Shown in pieces: positions 1 to 7,111 of a DNA stretch of 64,000 nucleotides (within the stretch, counting starts at the first letter, position 1; each line of letters starts with the position of its first letter). The notes beneath the pieces were generated by a model. The model made no database searches. It was not told the DNA's origin and saw only the letters and a list, made by a program, of their open reading frames with translations. The stretch is from NCBI RefSeq assembly GCF_042649685.1, contig NZ_JBHRZT010000052.1, positions 124,001 to 188,000 on the forward strand, in the 5' to 3' direction. Source of the stretch: Bacillus_BA songklensis (GTDB taxonomy: Bacteria > Bacillota > Bacilli > Bacillales > Bacillaceae_H). The translations under genes and the position numbers were made by a program.

Positions 1-90
1 GTTGCTAAACATAATCATTCGTAAATATGTTTTGAATTCTGAGTATTTACTAGGGAAATGAGGAAATGGGATTGTTTCAGAATCCAAACA

Positions 91-123
91 AAAAGGGATA
101 GCCTCTTACTGGCTATCCCTTTT
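91..123 (-). terminator. Intrinsic terminator
   Basis: A 13-bp perfect stem (AAAAGGGATAGCC pairing with GGCTATCCCTTTT) closes a 7-nt loop. On the minus strand it ends in a T-run, so it most likely ends the small gene at 264-407. The stretch 1-90 shows nothing else I can support. Confidence 0.8.
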
Positions 124-263
124 ATAAAATCCGTCTTTTAATTCATGTCTCCTGTTTAGTCCACTGGCACATTTGAATTATTTATCCTTCGAACATCAAC
201 ACTAGACTTTAATGCAGCAAAAAAAACTACCCAATGATTCGGATAGTTAATAAAAGTGCCCTT

Positions 264-407
264 TTAGCTTTTCCTTACCTTCTCCCGAATATCGTTGCAG
301 CCGTTTTTGCAAATATAGGCTCCCTTCACATACAAGCTTGGAAATATCCTCAAATTTTCTTTTGCCCCACAAAGGTGACATTTTTTCGGTTTGCTTGCCA
401 GCAGCAT
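264..407 (-). CDS. Small zinc-ribbon-like protein, 47 aa
   Basis: A 47-residue reading frame with two cysteine pairs: CHLC at residues 10-13 and CKNGC at residues 33-37. This spacing suggests a four-cysteine zinc knuckle. The ATG at 407 is chosen because an AGGTG ribosome site lies 6 nt upstream; an in-frame GTG at 416 has a poorly placed site. A strong terminator follows at 91-123. The protein is basic and lysine-rich, which would fit nucleic-acid binding, but that is inference. I do not recognise the family. It is too short for routine gene finding and no membrane segment is visible. Confidence 0.6.
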   Translation of the reverse strand: MLLASKPKKCHLCGAKENLRIFPSLYVKGAYICKNGCNDIREKVRKS

Positions 408-549
408 TTCCAGCACCTTCCCTTTGCTTAGATTATTCTTTTAAGCAAGGTCTAAGATGAGCAGTTATTATGATTTCTATGTTCGTTTATTATTTCTATC
501 CAACATCCCTTAATTCCTTTTCCTGCTAATAAGAAGATGCTTTCTTGTC

Positions 550-1053
550 CTACTCTTTGTTTTCATAGAAAACATGCTCTGCATGAATCGTTTCTTCAAT
601 CGTTAAAATGCCATAGGAAAAATGAGGCTGCCTCCGTTTATCTGTAGGCGAACCGGGGTTAAAAAGCAAAACCCCGTCTGTTTCTTTTAAAACCGGAATA
701 TGGGAGTGCCCAAAAATAAGACAATCAATCTCTTCATTTTCAAATGCGGCCAACGCCCTTCTCTCTGTAGTCAGTTTTTGGCCGTGACCATGAACTACAC
801 CGATCTTGAATCCATTTACATCAAGGATAAGCTTTTCCCCAAAGCGCTGCTGCATGTCAGGGCCATCTACATTTCCAATAACCCCTTCCACTCTCGCATA
901 GCGTGAAAGTTCTTCGTACACGCCCATCGTTTGCCAATCACCTGCATGAATGATTAAATCTGCCAATTCCAAATCCTTTACAAACCGCGCGGGGAGTTTT
1001 TTCGCCCTTTTTGGCATATGAGTATCCGATACGACGATGATTTTCATAACCAT
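550..1053 (-). CDS. ysnB: YfcE/MJ0936-type metallophosphodiesterase (YsnB-like)
   Basis: Calcineurin-like phosphoesterase of 167 aa, the usual length for the small bacterial YfcE/MJ0936 group. All metal-binding motifs are visible: SDTH (D10, H12), HAGD (D39), GNVD (N61), GHGH near 88-90 and GHSH at 115-118. Such enzymes hydrolyse phosphodiesters with two metal ions in the cytoplasm; the natural substrate is usually unknown. The frame opens at 1053, but the second ATG at 1047 is better spaced from the AAAGGATG site, so the true protein may be two residues shorter. It is followed by an unrelated small gene and preceded by the alkaline phosphatase terminator, so it is probably monocistronic. Confidence 0.85.
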   Translation of the reverse strand: MVMKIIVVSDTHMPKRAKKLPARFVKDLELADLIIHAGDWQTMGVYEELSRYARVEGVIGNVDGPDMQQRFGEKLILDVNGFKIGVVHGHGQKLTTERRALAAFENEEIDCLIFGHSHIPVLKETDGVLLFNPGSPTDKRRQPHFSYGILTIEETIHAEHVFYENKE

Positions 1054-1177
1054 GACATCCTTTCTTCTCTGTTTATGATCATGATAAAGAAGTATGCCCC
1101 AAACGCAAATGTATCTGCTTTTGGAATCATGCTTATCTACAAGGTATTTACTCTATCTTCACAATAGGTAAACAGAA

Positions 1178-1219
1178 TAAAAACTTCCACTGCCCATCTT
1201 TTAAGTAGTGGAAGTTTTT
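1178..1219. terminator. Bidirectional terminator
   Basis: The stem AAAACTTCCACT pairs with AGTGGAAGTTTT around a 15-nt loop and has T-runs on both sides. It ends the alkaline phosphatase gene on the minus strand and could stop read-through from the other side. Confidence 0.85.
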
Positions 1220-1243
1220 ATTATTTTTTAATCAATTTTCGCC

Positions 1244-2746
1244 TTATTTGAGAATGTCAAAAATAACTTTCGGGTGGTCAGTGTTATCTTTTTGTCCTGC
1301 AAATCTTTCTTTACCTGGCCCAAATGCGAATACCGCAACGTCTTCACCCGTATGTCCGCCTGTTGTCCAACCTGTATTGGAACGTTTGTTAAAAATGCTC
1401 TCAATTGCATTATCGACTTTTACAAGTCCTTTATCTTTATCTGCTTTTCCTTGCTCAGCCGCATCTTTAACAGACTTCACTTCCTCAGCCGTTAATTCTA
1501 AGCCGATATACTGTTTTAATGTTGCTTCTATATCCGCACCTTTATTAACGATTTCATTTGCCATAAAGTCCGGCGTACGTTTTGCTGCTTTAATCGGTGC
1601 AGGAAACCAGTTATAGATTCCATTAGCACCAATAGAAAATCCGCCCGTAGAGTGGTCAGCAGTCGCTACAACCAATGTATGCTTGTCCTTTTTCGCAAAC
1701 TCAATGGCTGCTTTATAAGATTTTTCGAAGTCTTGCATTTCGCTCATTGCACTTACAACATCATTGTCATGCCCTGCCCAGTCAATCTGACTTCCTTCAA
1801 TCATCAAGAAGAAGCCGTCTTTATCTTTGCTTAGGCGTGAAATAGCTGCATTTGTCATCTCTTCTAGTGAAGGAATCTCTTCCGTGCGATCAATCATTTT
1901 AGGAAGCCCTGCAGGGGCGAATATACCAAGAATTCGATTGTTTTTATTATTTAATAATTCTTGGCGGTTTGTGACATAGCTGTATCCGGCTTTCTTAAAT
2001 TCTTCTGGTAAATTGCGGTCACTACGAACAAAGTTGTTCCTTCCTCCACCTAGCATAACATCGATCTTATGTTGTCCGTTAATCATTTCATCATAGTAGT
2101 CATTTGCCATAGAATCCATATTCTTTCTATCTACATCATGAGCACCAAATGAAGCTGGAGTTGCGTGAGTAAGCTCAGATGTGACAACAAGACCAGTTGC
2201 TTTTCCTTTTCCTTTTGCAGCTTCAAGCACCGTTTTTATTTCTGTTCGATCGTTTTCGACCGCAATTGCCGCATTGTATGTTTTATGACCTGTTGACATA
2301 GCAGTTCCCGAAGCGGCTGAGTCTGTTACGTTTTGCTCTGGATCTTCCGGATAAGTCATCTGATTACCGACAAGATTCTTATCAAATTCTGTTCGTTCTA
2401 CAGTTGCAGTGTCAGGATTATCTTTCCAGTAACGATAAGCAGACGTGTAAGTAACACCCATCCCGTCACCAATTAGAAAAATCACGTTTTTGATTTGGGC
2501 TTGAGTGTCTGGTGCTTCAGCAATTCGAGACCGGGCCTCATTAGTGCCTTGTACTCGTGCTTGATTGCCATCATTCCGATTATCTCTAATTTCTCGTACG
2601 TCCCCATTGTCACGCTGATATCCAACATTTCGTACTTCATTGTTATTGTCACGACCGTTCATTGCTTCATCGTCTTGATTAGCAGTACATCCCAACAACG
2701 AAAAAACGACCAGATAAGCTACGATAAGAATTTTCATTTTTTTCAT
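1244..2746 (-). CDS. Alkaline phosphatase, lipoprotein type
   Basis: 500-aa alkaline phosphatase superfamily enzyme that releases phosphate from monoesters outside the membrane. Residues 1-20 form a lipoprotein signal with lipobox LLGC (C20). Residues 21-80 are an Asn/Arg/Asp-rich linker. The catalytic domain starts near residue 86 with the metal site IFLIGDGMG; the nucleophile is S143 in TDSAASGTAMSTG. Further metal motifs are WAGHDND, TADHSTGG and a C-terminal GGHTGEDV. B. subtilis PhoA and PhoB are about 460 aa and secreted; the lipid anchor and long linker here differ. Phosphate starvation control by PhoP is expected from the family, but I could not identify clear PhoP repeats upstream. 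Confidence 0.92.
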   Translation of the reverse strand: MKKMKILIVAYLVVFSLLGCTANQDDEAMNGRDNNNEVRNVGYQRDNGDVREIRDNRNDGNQARVQGTNEARSRIAEAPDTQAQIKNVIFLIGDGMGVTYTSAYRYWKDNPDTATVERTEFDKNLVGNQMTYPEDPEQNVTDSAASGTAMSTGHKTYNAAIAVENDRTEIKTVLEAAKGKGKATGLVVTSELTHATPASFGAHDVDRKNMDSMANDYYDEMINGQHKIDVMLGGGRNNFVRSDRNLPEEFKKAGYSYVTNRQELLNNKNNRILGIFAPAGLPKMIDRTEEIPSLEEMTNAAISRLSKDKDGFFLMIEGSQIDWAGHDNDVVSAMSEMQDFEKSYKAAIEFAKKDKHTLVVATADHSTGGFSIGANGIYNWFPAPIKAAKRTPDFMANEIVNKGADIEATLKQYIGLELTAEEVKSVKDAAEQGKADKDKGLVKVDNAIESIFNKRSNTGWTTGGHTGEDVAVFAFGPGKERFAGQKDNTDHPKVIFDILK

Positions 2747-2823
2747 TCATATCCCTCCTCAAGAAGCTTACAATTTTTAAAATAACCAAGTAAGGATTTG
2801 TCATGTAGGAAAATTATTTATAT

Positions 2824-2955
2824 CGTACGTTTACTTATGCTTCTTTAAGACCTGATTTGTGTTGTTGCCGTTCCATTCGAGCTTTCTGGGTGTTCCGCCA
2901 TTTAAAATCTTCTGGACAATGTTGAAATGTTTGCCCTTTTTTAGCCAAAGAAAAT
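2824..2955 (-). other. Possible gene-end remnant in the 2747-3335 gap
   Basis: In the 589-bp gap between genes, the minus strand holds an open frame ending in TAA near 2835 that reads like a protein C-terminus (short stretch FQHCPEDFKWRNTQKA). There is no start codon with a ribosome site; it runs into the repeat hairpin at 2956-2978. I do not recognise it and it may be chance. Confidence 0.2.
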
Positions 2956-2975
2956 CCCCTACACGTATAGTGCAG

Positions 2976-3126
2976 GGGCTGACTCAAAAGCCTCCAGATG
3001 ACGGTAATCATCCATTTTTGCTGTGATGGGCCGTCACCGCCATGCTTGATTTTCCTGGATTTTTAATGACGGTCCATCGCGGGAGGTTGTCCCAAAAGTA
3101 TGTTTTTTGTACTTGGGACAACCTCC
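2976..3126 (+). repeat. Two-hairpin intergenic repeat, copy 1
   Basis: About 150 bp, closely similar (by eye well over 80 percent) to 26849-27002 in the same orientation. It contains hairpin X (3025-3078, stem GATGGNCCGTCA with TGACGGNCCATC, core CTTGATTTTCC) and hairpin Y (3082-3126, stem GGAGGTTGTCCCAA with TTGGGACAACCTCC, T-rich loop). It lies downstream of the gene at 3336-3725, so Y may act as its terminator. A small hairpin (CCCCTACAC with GTGCAGGGG) abuts it at 2956-2979. Confidence 0.8.
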
Positions 3127-3335
3127 TTTCTACACTGTCTACCTAGAGGGAATAATATACTGAAGGATCTACTGTCACACTTTTTACATATTGTATATTC
3201 TCGTTGCTCATGATGAACTTCCTATTTTTTAACACATATTTGAAAAAGATATAAGAATGACAGAGGGGGGCAATGCTTTTTTACAGCTGTACGGTTGACT
3301 AAAGAAGCAGAGATTGAACTCTCTGTTTCTCATAC

Positions 3336-3725
3336 TTATACCTCGATTTTGCTTCCTTCTTCAATGATGTGGAACATTAGGTGAGCAAGATGGTGAATCG
3401 GTCCATACTCTTCTTCATCCGCTTCGACATCCAGCTGGATATCATTTAAATACAATGCCATGAATTGATAAAAGTCTTTTAACTCAAATTCATAGCAAGC
3501 ACTCGGTTCTTCGTTCTCACCTTCAAAATGGAGAACCAAATAGGATTCCGCTCCCTCCGCATCGTGCCCATCAAAAAAGATGAAAAATCCTACATTTGTA
3601 TCGAGTTCAAACAGTTGTCTTGTTCCGCCTTCTGTCACTTTGTTAAAGTCCTCTTCACTTAATTTGTGGACATTCATAACTTGTACTGCATCTTCTTGAT
3701 GAAAATTGACAGTAAATGATTTCAT
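3336..3725 (-). CDS. Uncharacterised acidic cytosolic protein, 129 aa
   Basis: A soluble, strongly acidic 129-aa protein without signal peptide or membrane segment. It is rich in Glu, Asp, Phe and Tyr and ends in a histidine-containing helix (HHLAHLMFHIIEEG). The ATG at 3725 is preceded by a GAGTG-type ribosome site. It stands alone: the flanking gene behind it is a remnant and the stretch in front is a repeat. I believe similar proteins are found in other Bacillaceae but cannot assign a family or function. Confidence 0.65.
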   Translation of the reverse strand: MKSFTVNFHQEDAVQVMNVHKLSEEDFNKVTEGGTRQLFELDTNVGFFIFFDGHDAEGAESYLVLHFEGENEEPSACYEFELKDFYQFMALYLNDIQLDVEADEEEYGPIHHLAHLMFHIIEEGSKIEV

Positions 3726-3860
3726 ACGCTCACTCCTCGTTAGTTTTCCTTCCTATCATAAACGATTTTGCCTTATTTAAACAAATGGGAAGAACAATGG
3801 ACAAATGATTCGCAGCGAAATTTATCAAAATACCAAAATGAGAGCAATAAAAAATAATGG

Positions 3861-3998
3861 TCAATATCTGCATTGGCCCATAAACCCCTTTGTTTCCTGT
3901 CCATTAACGTCATATCCCTCTTTCTTTAAAAGGTACGCTCCTACAGACGAATCGACTCCACCTGACATTCCAGCAACCACTCTTTTCGAATTGGACAT
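3861..3998 (-). pseudogene. 5' remnant of an mnmA-like tRNA 2-thiouridylase gene
   Basis: A 45-codon frame whose first ~32 residues match the N-terminus of MnmA/TrmU: the PP-loop GMSGGVDSSVGAYLL followed by KKEGYDV. MnmA is about 370 aa and thiolates U34 of tRNA; here the sequence departs from the family after residue 32 and stops at residue 45. The ATG has a good AAAGG site, so the short peptide could still be translated. It follows an Rrf2 regulator gene and a perfect palindromic operator. In B. subtilis the Rrf2 regulator CymR is likewise followed by yrvO and mnmA, so the association is suggestive. I call it a decayed duplicate. Confidence 0.65.
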
Positions 3999-4012
3999 TG
4001 AAACCTTTCTTT

Positions 4013-4033
4013 CTGTAATAAAATTTATTACAG
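4013..4033. promoter_or_regulatory. Perfect 21-bp palindrome, probable Rrf2 operator
   Basis: Two 10-bp arms (CTGTAATAAA and TTTATTACAG) flank one central A. It lies 15 bp before the start of the mnmA-like remnant and directly behind the Rrf2 gene. A near-copy sits at 4477-4497 in the regulator's own promoter, which makes it a likely binding site of that regulator. Confidence 0.65.
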
Positions 4034-4046
4034 TTTTAAAAAAAAA

Positions 4047-4457
4047 TTACTTACGCTTAATCTCATTTATTATATCTAAAATAGAGATGGTCTTTAAATA
4101 ATTCATTAAATATGCCTCTGCACCATCAAATATGTGATAAAGTACTACAGACAAGTTCTTCCCTACCATACAGTTTTCATTTGCCTCTGGACATTTTGGT
4201 TTTAATACACCTTCACTCGTCAAGAAAAATATTTTATCAAGTGTAATATTTCCAGGTTCCTCTTTAAGCAAAAATCCTCCACCTATTCCTTCTTTCGAAG
4301 AAAGGAGTCCTTCTTTTCTTAAAAGACTTAAGATTTTTCTTAAACGGGCAGGGTGTATTGTAACACTATGCGCAATTTCTTCACTTGTAGCTCTTTGATC
4401 CGGCTTTGTAGCTAAAAAAGCAATACAGTGTACTGCGATGGAAAAATCACTATTCAT
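4047..4457 (-). CDS. Rrf2-family transcriptional regulator (YwnA-like)
   Basis: 136-aa Rrf2-family DNA-binding protein. The N-terminal winged helix (residues 1-70) shows the family pattern SIAVHCIAFLATKP, TSEEIAHSVTIHPARLRKIL and the wing GIGGGFLL. Cysteines occur at CPEANENC near residues 88-95, a place where Rrf2 proteins sense redox or metal signals. The start ATG at 4457 has an AAGG site upstream. The promoter overlaps an operator-like palindrome, so autorepression is likely. A second perfect site lies in front of the next reading frame. The protein resembles B. subtilis YwnA more than CymR or NsrR, judging from memory of the family. Confidence 0.85.
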   Translation of the reverse strand: MNSDFSIAVHCIAFLATKPDQRATSEEIAHSVTIHPARLRKILSLLRKEGLLSSKEGIGGGFLLKEEPGNITLDKIFFLTSEGVLKPKCPEANENCMVGKNLSVVLYHIFDGAEAYLMNYLKTISILDIINEIKRK

Positions 4458-4476
4458 AAGAAAACCTACCTTCTAA

Positions 4477-4497
4477 TTGCAATAATAAATATTACAG
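4477..4497. promoter_or_regulatory. Second Rrf2 operator-like site
   Basis: On the minus strand this reads CTGTAATAT, three bases, then TTATTGCAA. It matches one arm of the 4013-4033 palindrome in eight of nine positions and the other in seven of nine. It covers the -10 region of the regulator promoter. Confidence 0.55.
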
Positions 4498-4510
4498 TTA
4501 GACTTGTCAA
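4482..4510 (-). promoter_or_regulatory. Sigma-A promoter of the Rrf2 gene
   Basis: TTGACA, 17 bp, TATTAT on the minus strand, 25 bp before the start codon. The -10 lies inside the operator-like site, as expected for autorepression. Confidence 0.65.
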
Positions 4511-4569
4511 GATTTCGAAATGATATCAGACATATTTTTAAAGGAACTAAATGCGGGAAAAGAATGAGA

Positions 4570-4617
4570 GAGGAGTCTTAAAAGCGGTACTCCTTCATAG
4601 ACAATCATTGACTCCTC
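4570..4617. other. Weak inverted repeat
   Basis: GAGGAGTC and GACTCCTC arms are separated by 32 bases in the gap between the Rrf2 gene and the Ntn-hydrolase gene. There is no T-run next to the arms; the function is unclear. Confidence 0.3.
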
Positions 4618-4676
4618 CTATAATTAATATTGTGTTGCCATCTTACTTTCACTTACTATCTCTTATCCTTTCTTTG

Positions 4677-5441
4677 TTATTCAACGAAAAACGTATAACG
4701 GGATTTTTTCCATTGCTGTAAATCAGTTAGAAGAAATTTTTCAGTAAATGCGATATTATTATCATTATCTAAGGTAAAAATGGTAGAAGATCTTGTTCCG
4801 TATTTGTCGCTTCGGATAAATAGCGGAGATAACAATTTCTCCCATTCTTTTCCTATCCCCGTGTCTGGCAGCTCTTCCTCAGATGCTTCCTCCGAGTCGG
4901 ACAAAATCGATAACAAAAGTGTTTCGTCTATTGTTTTATTCCAAAGGGCTTGTTTTAGTTTTTCTGTACCTCTTCTTACTTTGGGCCATGGCGTGTCCAT
5001 CACGTGGTTGCTGAGCCCGTGGACACCAGGGCTAACTTTTTTAATTTCATTACAGACTGGAGTATAATAATAGAGTGATTCAGTATCCCCCGCCAGCAAG
5101 TTGAAACCGTTGTAAAGCTCATGAACTTGCTGTACTTTTTCGAGATATTCCTTCGGTTTATCTGTTCCGGTTAAGTAGTCACTAACAAGAAAACCGCGGG
5201 ATTTGACGTCCGAACGGGCTTGTCCAGGAGCGCGGTAATTTGTAATGGCAGCGAAGCGTCCGGTGCGGGTAACTCCCATCCACGTCCCCCCTTTCTCCAA
5301 ATCGCGCCCAGCCAGCACAGCAGGTGCATCTTCCCAGAATGCCGCAGGAGCGGTAGCCCGTTCGTAAAACTCATCGCGGTTGGCGGCTATGATAAGGGGA
5401 TAAACAGGGTGAACATGATAAGCAACCAATATGAGACACAC
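4677..5441 (-). CDS. NRDE family (TANGO2-like) protein
   Basis: 254-aa protein of the NRDE/TANGO2 family (formerly DUF833). The signature NRDEFYERAT is at residues 21-30, and C2 right after the start could serve as an Ntn-type nucleophile after removal of the initiator. Other family stretches are GGTWMGVTRTGRFAAITNYR and GVHGLSNHVMDTPWPKV. The family has been linked to heme or lipid handling in eukaryotes; the bacterial role is not settled. The start is GTG at 5441, nine bases behind a perfect AGGAGG. It directly follows a broken GNAT gene on the same strand. Confidence 0.88.
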   Translation of the reverse strand: MCLILVAYHVHPVYPLIIAANRDEFYERATAPAAFWEDAPAVLAGRDLEKGGTWMGVTRTGRFAAITNYRAPGQARSDVKSRGFLVSDYLTGTDKPKEYLEKVQQVHELYNGFNLLAGDTESLYYYTPVCNEIKKVSPGVHGLSNHVMDTPWPKVRRGTEKLKQALWNKTIDETLLLSILSDSEEASEEELPDTGIGKEWEKLLSPLFIRSDKYGTRSSTIFTLDNDNNIAFTEKFLLTDLQQWKKSRYTFFVE

Positions 5442-5479
5442 GTTTATTAACCTCCTAATATATAAATAAATCGGTTAGA

Positions 5480-5808
5480 TTATCTTCTATTTGCTAAAGC
5501 TAAGGAATGTAAATCTTCCGCTCTCTTCTGAGCTAAAAACGGACCGATACCAAGCCCGGCTTGGCCAATGATGGTAAAATCTGTCATGGCGACATCAAAA
5601 TCTTCATAATAGCGGTATTCCGTCGCACCAACTACCTTCCCATTGTGAACGGCGACAAAGACACGAGTTCCCGGGTCTTCCAAAGGTTCTTTCCAAAGAT
5701 CGAATTCTAATACTTCTTCGGGCGGGAATGCGTCTTGCATTAATGATGCATTTGTTTAAACAAAGAATCTTGTATACTCGAAATTCTGCGATATTCCATT
5801 TTTAGCAT
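5480..5808 (-). pseudogene. Frameshifted, 3'-truncated GNAT acetyltransferase
   Basis: Reading from the ATG at 5808 (which overlaps the stop of the upstream GNAT gene) or 5799 gives 22-25 codons that end at CATCATTAA. Restoring one T joins this frame to the following 86 codons, giving a continuous GNAT N-terminal half (core VFVAVHNGKVVGATEYRYYE, then GQAGLGIGPFLAQKR with a degraded acetyl-CoA loop). The sequence stops soon after that loop, 40 bp before the next gene, so the C-terminal half is missing. Both a 1-nt loss and a deletion are needed to explain it. The ATG at 5740 without a ribosome site is unlikely to be a real start. Confidence 0.7.
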
Positions 5809-6491
5809 TCTCCTTGTTCAGTTATTGATAGGCAGAAAGGATTTTTCCACTCCATAAGCGTCCCGTAATTGCAGGATTCTTCATCCTCTAAATAATTGGG
5901 CACTACTTGAACAGGGGTACGGCCACAACGAAGCAGGAAGGTGATGACAGGATCTTTCAGTTCACCTTTTACAACAGCTTCAAGGTATTGTTCCGGCGTC
6001 ATCTCATTCGCTTTTTTATGATAGCCAGGCATTCTTCCGCCGCCTAGCAGTCGTTCCAATCCCTTATGCACAACGACGTCATACATGGATAACATCAGCC
6101 ATTTTCCCAATCCTAATTTTCGATAGGTGGGACGCACGCTAATATCGACGACATAGAGTGTATTTCCGTTCGGGTTATGATTGCGAATATAGCCATTATC
6201 TGTAATATCCTCCCATGTATGATCGGGATGGTTGGGATCAGCATCAACAAGCAAACCCGTCATGGATCCCGCAATTTCCCCATTCACCTCAATACATAAG
6301 GCTCCCTCCGGAAACAAGGTAACATGGTTATGCAATTGTTCCGCATTCCACCATAATTCAGATGGAAATGGGGGAGGAAAACTTTCCTGTTGAACGCAAA
6401 TCAAACCAGGAAAATCCTTTTCCTCATAATTTCGGATCACCGCCGGCACAGGCCGATCTTGATCAAACACGTAAAACTCCTTTCGATACAT
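5802..6491 (-). CDS. GNAT acetyltransferase related to the YhcX N-domain
   Basis: 229-aa GNAT-fold N-acetyltransferase. The acetyl-CoA binding segment is VDISVRPTYRKLGLGKWLM (near residues 116-134), followed by LLGGGRMPGYHKKANEMTPE and DPVITFLLRCGRTPVQVVPNYL. The latter stretches resemble the GNAT domain fused to a carbon-nitrogen hydrolase in B. subtilis YhcX; here the hydrolase half is absent and the protein is a stand-alone transferase. The start ATG at 6491 has an AGGAGGAG site. The next gene, now broken, overlapped its stop codon, so both were cotranslated. The substrate is unknown. Confidence 0.82.
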   Translation of the reverse strand: MYRKEFYVFDQDRPVPAVIRNYEEKDFPGLICVQQESFPPPFPSELWWNAEQLHNHVTLFPEGALCIEVNGEIAGSMTGLLVDADPNHPDHTWEDITDNGYIRNHNPNGNTLYVVDISVRPTYRKLGLGKWLMLSMYDVVVHKGLERLLGGGRMPGYHKKANEMTPEQYLEAVVKGELKDPVITFLLRCGRTPVQVVPNYLEDEESCNYGTLMEWKNPFCLSITEQGEC

Positions 6492-6640
6492 GCCTTCTCC
6501 TCCTCTATCTTATCGTCAATCTAGAAAACTTTCGCCCCCCCTCCATATATCGATGAGCGATATTGATATTTTATCATTTGACAAAATACTATTTATCCCG
6601 CATTAACGAGCAGTAAGACCCCCACTGATGAAAGTTCCCT

Positions 6641-7066
6641 TTATCCACTTATAAACGTTTCGTTGTTTTCATTTTTACGCAGCATTGAATCAAAAGACCA
6701 CAATCGGCTTCCATTAACGGCAAGATGAATGGCCATGACCAACAAAGCCAAGTCGAATTCATATCCAGCCATTTGTCCATTCCCCATAAACCCAACAGAA
6801 ATTTTAACGGTGAAGATTGCCCCAATCATCACTAATGCAAATAAAATGGATACAAGGCGTGTCCCAATCCCCAAGATCATAGCTATACCTCCTGCCACCT
6901 CAATAATAGCTATTACATAGGCTAGAGAACCCATAAGGCCGATGCTATCAAACCATGCAGCAATATTGCTAATTCCATCCTGGAACTTAGAAAGTCCGTG
7001 AACGAAAAAGGTAATACCTAAAATCAATCGTAAAATGAGTGAAGTTACTTCATATTTCTTATTCAT
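6641..7066 (-). CDS. DoxX family membrane protein (CatD-like)
   Basis: 141-aa DoxX-family protein with about four membrane helices, starting with LILRLILGITFFVHGLSKFQ and including AYVIAIIEVAGGIAMILGIG. DoxX proteins are small membrane partners of redox enzymes; in B. subtilis CatD pairs with the dioxygenase CatE in quinone and catechol resistance. Here the gene lies 45 bp behind a LigB-type dioxygenase gene on the same strand, which points to a similar two-gene detoxification operon. The start ATG at 7066 has a GGAGAGGG ribosome site. Confidence 0.85.
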   Translation of the reverse strand: MNKKYEVTSLILRLILGITFFVHGLSKFQDGISNIAAWFDSIGLMGSLAYVIAIIEVAGGIAMILGIGTRLVSILFALVMIGAIFTVKISVGFMGNGQMAGYEFDLALLVMAIHLAVNGSRLWSFDSMLRKNENNETFISG

Positions 7067-7111
7067 ATTTTACCCTCTCCTTTTGAAAGATATTGTAGGT
7101 TGTTTTATCTA

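Noticed and set aside
3805..4101. 98-codon plus-strand frame
   Set aside because: It is the shadow of the mnmA-like remnant and the Rrf2 operator region.
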